From Candidatus Acetothermia bacterium (lineage in GTDB: Bacteria > Bipolaricaulota > Bipolaricaulia > Bipolaricaulales > Bipolaricaulaceae): a stretch of 42,760 nucleotides of DNA. Shown in pieces: positions 38,235 to 42,760 of the stretch. The stretch is from positions 1 to 42,760 of the forward strand of contig PWTL01000008.1 in assembly GCA_003562845.1 (NCBI GenBank), read 5' to 3'. Position 1 is the stretch's first letter. Every line of letters starts with the position of its first letter. The translations under genes were made by a program, and so were the position numbers. The notes beneath the pieces are model-generated. The model had not been told where the DNA came from, did no database searches, and saw nothing but the letters and a program-made list of their open reading frames with translations.

Positions 38235-39013
38235 TGAAACAAGCCAAGCACGTGCTCCTGGTGATGTCCGGGAAGGGCGGCGTGGGCAAGACGACGGTCG
38301 CCGTGAACATCGCGACAGCCCTCGCCAGGTCTCTGCGCGTAGGGTTACTCGATGCTGACCTGCACGGCCCTAACGCGCCCAAGATGCTGGGCATCGAAGG
38401 GGCGACAATGCCCGTCGAAGACGGGAAAATCATGCCGGTGGTGACGCCCCAGAACCTGTCCGTGGTCTCCATAGCCTTCGGACTCCCTGATGCTGACGCT
38501 CCGGTGATCTGGCGGGGCCCGCTGAAAATGAAGGCCATCCAACAGTTCATCGAGGAGGTAGCGTGGGGAGAGCTGGACCTTCTGATCGTGGATCTCCCTC
38601 CCGGAACAGGCGATGAGGCGCTCTCGGTGGTCCAGATCCTGAGCGCGGTCGACGCTGCCCTGATCGTCACGACTCCACAACAGGTCGCGCTGCTCGACGC
38701 CCGCAAGGCCGTGCGCTTCGCACGGCAGGTGGGAGTGAAGAAGACAGCCGTCGTGGAGAACATGTCGGTGCTCACCTGCCCGCACTGCGGCGGGGAGATT
38801 GAGCTGTTCGGGCAGGGAGGGGGGAAGCGTATGTCATCTCAAGTCGGAGCAACGTTCCTCGGCACATTGCCAATTTTCCCCGATGTAGTGAAACAGGGGG
38901 ACGCCGGCAAACCCCCCGTGCTCGGAGGGGGCGTGTCAAGTATACCGTTCGCCACCCTTGCTGAGCGTGTATGGGCGTTCATCACGGGCCCGACGGGGGC
39001 ATCCACATCTTGA
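38231..39013 (+). CDS. mrp: Mrp/NBP35 family iron-sulfur cluster carrier ATPase
   Basis: VMSGKGGVGKTTVAVNIA, DADLHGPNAPKMLG, IVDLPPGTGDE, CPHCGG. Confidence 0.95.
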   Translation: MMKQAKHVLLVMSGKGGVGKTTVAVNIATALARSLRVGLLDADLHGPNAPKMLGIEGATMPVEDGKIMPVVTPQNLSVVSIAFGLPDADAPVIWRGPLKMKAIQQFIEEVAWGELDLLIVDLPPGTGDEALSVVQILSAVDAALIVTTPQQVALLDARKAVRFARQVGVKKTAVVENMSVLTCPHCGGEIELFGQGGGKRMSSQVGATFLGTLPIFPDVVKQGDAGKPPVLGGGVSSIPFATLAERVWAFITGPTGASTS

Positions 39014-39285
39014 GCCCGCGCCCAGCCACACCGATCTGACCAACTCCAAACTGCTGTCACTGCCTGCAGATTGAGCCAACAGAGAATGGCTCGAAATCCT
39101 CGCGGTATGTACGCGAGTCTGCACCAGCAAGCAGAAGAAGGAAAGTCGAGCTGGTAACGGTTGTTGGGCAGGCCTTCCACGGTGTCGTAACGAGCGTTGT
39201 ACCAGCCTCAGTTACAGGCAAGCCCGCTGCAAGCCGGCCTGGTTCAACCGCCGAATGCGCGCCTCCTGAACCAACGCACGCTCCA

Positions 39286-40278
39286 CTATGTGCCTCGACC
39301 CTTCCCCGAATCTGTGATCTCCACGAGTTTTTGGGGGTAGGGGGCGAACACAGACTGTTGGGCCAGGTACGACACGTCGAACCTGGCGACCCAGGAACCC
39401 AGCAAGGTCAGCGGCACGCTCTGCGGGAGTTTCCCCACGCGAAATGCCTCTAAGACGTCGAGGAAGTGCGCCTTCTCTTCCTGCACAAGCTCGTCGGAGA
39501 CGTAACCGAAGGCATGCAGGCAGACGTTGATCATGGAGGTAGGACGGGCCGGCCGGGAGAACAATCGCAGCAGGCCGTCGCGGTAATCAGCGATGATCTC
39601 CGACCAGGGCCGACCCTTGGCGTTGGCTACGATGCGCCCCAACGCTCTGAGTCCTGTTTGCCCGTAGGCCATGAACAGGAGTTTGTGGCGCGCCTGAAAG
39701 GCCACAAGCTCCCTCATCTGCTCAGAGGCTTCCACTCGGCGCAGCGCCGCAAGGGTGAAGACTTTGGTGAGGAAGTGCTCGCGGATGCGGAAATTGGTGA
39801 GCCGGCCTTCATCTTCGACGGCGCGCTCACCGTAGCGGGCGATGACCTCTCTTCCGAACAGCCCAGCCGTCTTCCCGAGAGGAGGAACCTTATCCATGCT
39901 GGGGTACGCTTTCGCATCCGTGAGGCCGCAGGAAGGAGAACGTCCCTTGAGCACAAAACCTTCCACGGGACCCAGTTCACCAAGAAAGCGGTCGGCGAAG
40001 AGTCTAATCTCCTCGGTGACGTCTCGCCCTGTGGTGTACTGGACCAACCGATCGTCTTCACCCAGCCGAACGATGCGCACAGGAACGCGAGGGACGCCCA
40101 GGCCGATCTCCACCTCCGGGCAGACGGGCACAAACTCCACATGCGAACCCATCATGTCCACCGCCTCCGAGCGGATTGTCAGGCCGTTGTACCGACAGTG
40201 GTCAAACCCCAGACAACGGCTTACTACAATGCACGGACGCTCATACCCTTCCAATGTCGGCCTCCTCCTATCAGCCAC
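39286..40278 (-). CDS. DUF523-DUF1722 fusion protein (TudS/YbgA-like)
   Basis: SRCLGFDHCRYNG, VCPEVEIGLGVPR, LKGRSPSCGL; C-terminal LVAFQARHKLLFMAYGQTG DUF1722. Confidence 0.9.
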   Translation of the reverse strand: MADRRRPTLEGYERPCIVVSRCLGFDHCRYNGLTIRSEAVDMMGSHVEFVPVCPEVEIGLGVPRVPVRIVRLGEDDRLVQYTTGRDVTEEIRLFADRFLGELGPVEGFVLKGRSPSCGLTDAKAYPSMDKVPPLGKTAGLFGREVIARYGERAVEDEGRLTNFRIREHFLTKVFTLAALRRVEASEQMRELVAFQARHKLLFMAYGQTGLRALGRIVANAKGRPWSEIIADYRDGLLRLFSRPARPTSMINVCLHAFGYVSDELVQEEKAHFLDVLEAFRVGKLPQSVPLTLLGSWVARFDVSYLAQQSVFAPYPQKLVEITDSGKGRGT

Positions 40279-40521
40279 CGCCTACCGTTTGCATCAAGGC
40301 AACCAGCCCCGCCCTGTCGCGATGCGCTCGGCAGCATGGCCTCTTTCCCTGGCACCGTGGGGCGCGCCCGCGAACATGCGCCTCCCGCCGTCGGGCTCAG
40401 CGGAGCAAACCCAAGTGTCCCCGCCATCGCCACCACGTCTTCACCCAGGTCATGCCCTCTGGCGTTGAGTTCACGATTCGGCGATTAGATTATACTAGCA
40501 TACATATGCATAGCCTAATAG

Positions 40522-40845
40522 GTGGCCACGTTGATCCGTAGAGTGGCAGTGCTCATCCTATCGTTTGTTTCGATGCTCGGTGTTGTACACGGCTCCGACT
40601 TCCAGCAGCCCGGACCCGTGGGAGGTGGAGATCCGGCACGAACACCTGCAAATACCGCGAGAACGTCAGCCACTGGAGATCATACTGGCACTCCCCGTGA
40701 AAGGCGATGCTGGCGCTGCACCATTGGTTGTGTTCAGCCATGGCTACTTGCTAAAAGGGAGCGACTATTTCTCGTACGGGGTACATCTGGCCTCCCACGG
40801 AGTAGCTGTCGCCCTACCCACCTATCCTATGACCTTGCTGGGGGC
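40522..40845 (+). pseudogene. Truncated, probably frameshifted alpha/beta hydrolase-type gene
   Basis: Signal-peptide-like segment in frame of 40522; [44 protein letters not shown] in the next frame; homology-like signal stops at about 40845. Confidence 0.65.
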
Positions 40846-41017
40846 CGATCACCTTGTGTGGACTCACCTTCCTCAAGCGCATCCCGATCAGGGTGCCCGG
40901 GCCTACCGGCACCCCAGCAGTAAGCGCCGAGATCCACAGTCCCACAGGAACGAAGTAGAAGAACATCCAAACAATAAGTAAGGCGATCCCTGCTGCTACA
41001 AAGACCATCGCGCTCAT
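40840..41017 (-). pseudogene. floA: 5' fragment of a flotillin-like floA gene
   Basis: [59 protein letters not shown] resembles the FloA N-terminus; reading then diverges and stops at 40814. Confidence 0.7.
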
Positions 41018-41327
41018 CTGTTTGCTCCCTGGTTATCGCTCGCTCCCACCCTGTGGCAGCCCCCCTTACGGTAGCCCCTCTCTCGGACTGTCTTGCGGGG
41101 TGTCCCCTTGGGGAAGGATCTCGCTTCACACCAGACATCAGCCCCACAGGGGGACCGATCGGAGAACGCGTCTCGGATCCCCTCATGCCAGACTCCGCCG
41201 GGAAGCTTCCCGTGCGCCCGACCGCGCTTCGCTCGTGCCCGAACTCCCGTATCAGCCGTGCCCATCAGACAAAGCCCATCCTCCCTCTCCTCGTCCCATG
41301 GGAGAAGGGGGAATCGCTCGTGCGGAT

Positions 41328-41882
41328 TCAGTTCAACCGCCGGATCTGATCAACGTGGAGCTGTGAACCCACGACGATGCCCATGCTGGAGAGCATTCCC
41401 TCCTTGGCCGCCAACACCCACCGGTGCGGGTCGGTCACCACAACAGAAATAGCGTCCTGGGCCACCACCTGAACGGAGGACACCGTGCCATCGGTCTGTA
41501 TGACAGCAAACTCCAGCGGGGCACGCAAGCCGCGCATGTTGTAGGTGGTGCGCGTGGTTACACCCCGACGCTGGTCGTACAACAACACGGTGGTGGCCAG
41601 TGCTGCTGGACCCACCTCGCGGAGCCCCCAGGTGCGCGCGTCCGCCGAGTCGGCGACGCGCACCGCAAGCACGGCAGAGGTGTCGTCAGGGTTGGTGACC
41701 GTGATCAGAAAGGCAGGCATCTCAGCCAGCGCCTCAGGGATGTACGTGTCCGCACCTCGCTGGAAGTACGGGGAGATGGCGTACAGCCCTACCAGGAACG
41801 CCACCCCAGCGGCCACTAGGGCGAGGGTGCTCAGCTTGCCGATCTTCCGCCAGTCTCGTGTTTTGTTAGCCTGGTCAGTCAT
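41328..41882 (-). CDS. DUF192 family protein with N-terminal TM anchor
   Basis: ATG at 41882 after AGGAGG; VRVADSADARTWGLREV...YNMRGLRAPLEFAVIQTDGTVSSVQVV...RWVLAAKEGMLSSMGIVVGSQL. Confidence 0.7.
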   Translation of the reverse strand: MTDQANKTRDWRKIGKLSTLALVAAGVAFLVGLYAISPYFQRGADTYIPEALAEMPAFLITVTNPDDTSAVLAVRVADSADARTWGLREVGPAALATTVLLYDQRRGVTTRTTYNMRGLRAPLEFAVIQTDGTVSSVQVVAQDAISVVVTDPHRWVLAAKEGMLSSMGIVVGSQLHVDQIRRLN

Positions 41883-41914
41883 TGTACCCTCCTGATGGCC
41901 GTGTTTTTGTACCC

Positions 41915-41943
41915 TTGCACAGTCAGCCATCTGCACATATAAT
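41915..41943 (+). promoter_or_regulatory. Promoter upstream of second ArsR gene, overlapped by an inverted repeat
   Basis: TTGCAC-N17-TATAAT; GCCAT(41926-41930)...ATGGC(41944-41948). Confidence 0.65.
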
Positions 41944-42033
41944 ATGGCGTTGGGTATCGTTTGTCAAGAAGCTCTGTGATAGACGGCGCCTCGCACGGAC
42001 GCGTTGCTCGAGCTCGGGGATTAAGGAGGGGAC

Positions 42034-42390
42034 ATGCCAGAGCAATACGCTGCTTTCTTCAAGTGCTTCAGTACCTCGTCGCGCAATCGCATGCTGCAGT
42101 TGTTGGCTCAACAGGGTGAGCTCTCAGTGGAGGAGCTGGCGCGGCGGATTGGGCTCAAAGAGACCACCGTTTCCCGGCACCTGCAGCTCCTGGGGCAGCA
42201 AGGCATCGTGAGGGTCCGGCCCGTGCATCCGGCGCGCTACTACTCCCTCAACGAGGATCTTGTTGCTCGGAAGTTCGCGCAGTTCCTTCAGTTCTTGGGG
42301 ACAGCCTCGGATGATGCTCGGCTGAACCTCGGCCGCCGGCCTGCAGCCAAACCGGATGGCCTGCCTGTCAAGTCCAGGGCGCAAGGATGA
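42034..42390 (+). CDS. ArsR family transcriptional regulator
   Basis: FKCFSTSSRNRMLQLLAQQGELSVEELARRIGLKETTVSRHLQLLGQQGIVRVRPVHPARYYSL; SD AAGGAGGGG. Confidence 0.9.
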   Translation: MPEQYAAFFKCFSTSSRNRMLQLLAQQGELSVEELARRIGLKETTVSRHLQLLGQQGIVRVRPVHPARYYSLNEDLVARKFAQFLQFLGTASDDARLNLGRRPAAKPDGLPVKSRAQG

Positions 42391-42439
42391 TCATCCATCC
42401 GAGGGTTTAGCGGATGCAACTACGCGTACAGGGGGTGTT

Positions 42440-42760
42440 ATGCGGACAAAGAATGATACACAGTGCATAACCAAACTAACGCTTGACAAAGGGCAGATCG
42501 GAGGGTCCCCGGAAGAGCTGCTCGATACTCTACCCCTTCTGGAGAGGCTGGCCGAGTCCAGCGATCCGGAACCCCACGAATGGGGAGATGATGAGCCTCA
42601 GGAGAGGGGACGAGACCTTGAATGTGCCTACCTCCGAGAGATCGGACGTGTTCCGCTTCTCTCCCGAGAGCAGGAAGTGGATCTGGCCCAGGCCTTTGAG
42701 GCAGGGCAGGAGGCTGAAGCGAATCTTAAGCGGGACGAGCTATCTCCGGATGAGACCGAA
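42440..42760 (+). CDS. Sigma-70 family RNA polymerase sigma factor (RpoD-like), 3' truncated by window end
   Basis: Open from ATG 42440 to the end; region 1.2-like CAYLREIGRVPLLSREQEVDLAQAFEAGQEA. Confidence 0.85.
   Translation, partial: MRTKNDTQCITKLTLDKGQIGGSPEELLDTLPLLERLAESSDPEPHEWGDDEPQERGRDLECAYLREIGRVPLLSREQEVDLAQAFEAGQEAEANLKRDELSPDETE

Overview
Gene-dense, high-GC bacterial chromosomal window of mostly housekeeping and metabolic genes. I found no CRISPR array, prophage or intact mobile element. Recognisable blocks, left to right: two c-di-GMP-I (GEMM-I)-like riboswitches flanking a small gene whose product carries two tandem MshEN-type c-di-GMP-binding-like motifs; S8 protease; TatT-like lipoprotein/TPR protein; tRNA-Glu(CTC); lspA, tmk, dnaN, alaS; a peptide/nickel-type ABC transporter (SBP plus two permeases, no ATPases); eno, ftsB-like, dnaE, yvcK; a thpR-archease-rtcB RNA repair operon divergent from a CDC48/p97-type AAA ATPase; a large Alu-type SRP RNA and tRNA-Ser(GGA); PiT transporter; a HypD-like glycyl radical enzyme with its activase; a 5'-nucleotidase family protein; an ABC-2 exporter; an ArsR gene overlapping an unlisted 43-aa Cys-rich ORF; a leaderless DUF134 gene; pepF; a seven-gene operon of DUF5320, NifX/MTH1175-like and three MinD/Mrp-type ATPases; DUF523-DUF1722; a junction where a hydrolase fragment and a floA fragment meet tail to tail; DUF192; a second ArsR; and the start of a sigma-70 factor. 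Most notable: the c-di-GMP riboswitch/MshEN locus, the Cys-rich small ORF with ArsR, the NifX/Mrp operon, the HypD-like enzyme without a visible proC, and the hydrolase/floA junction. All calls come from reading the sequence and recalling protein families. No database search or RNA covariance scan was run.
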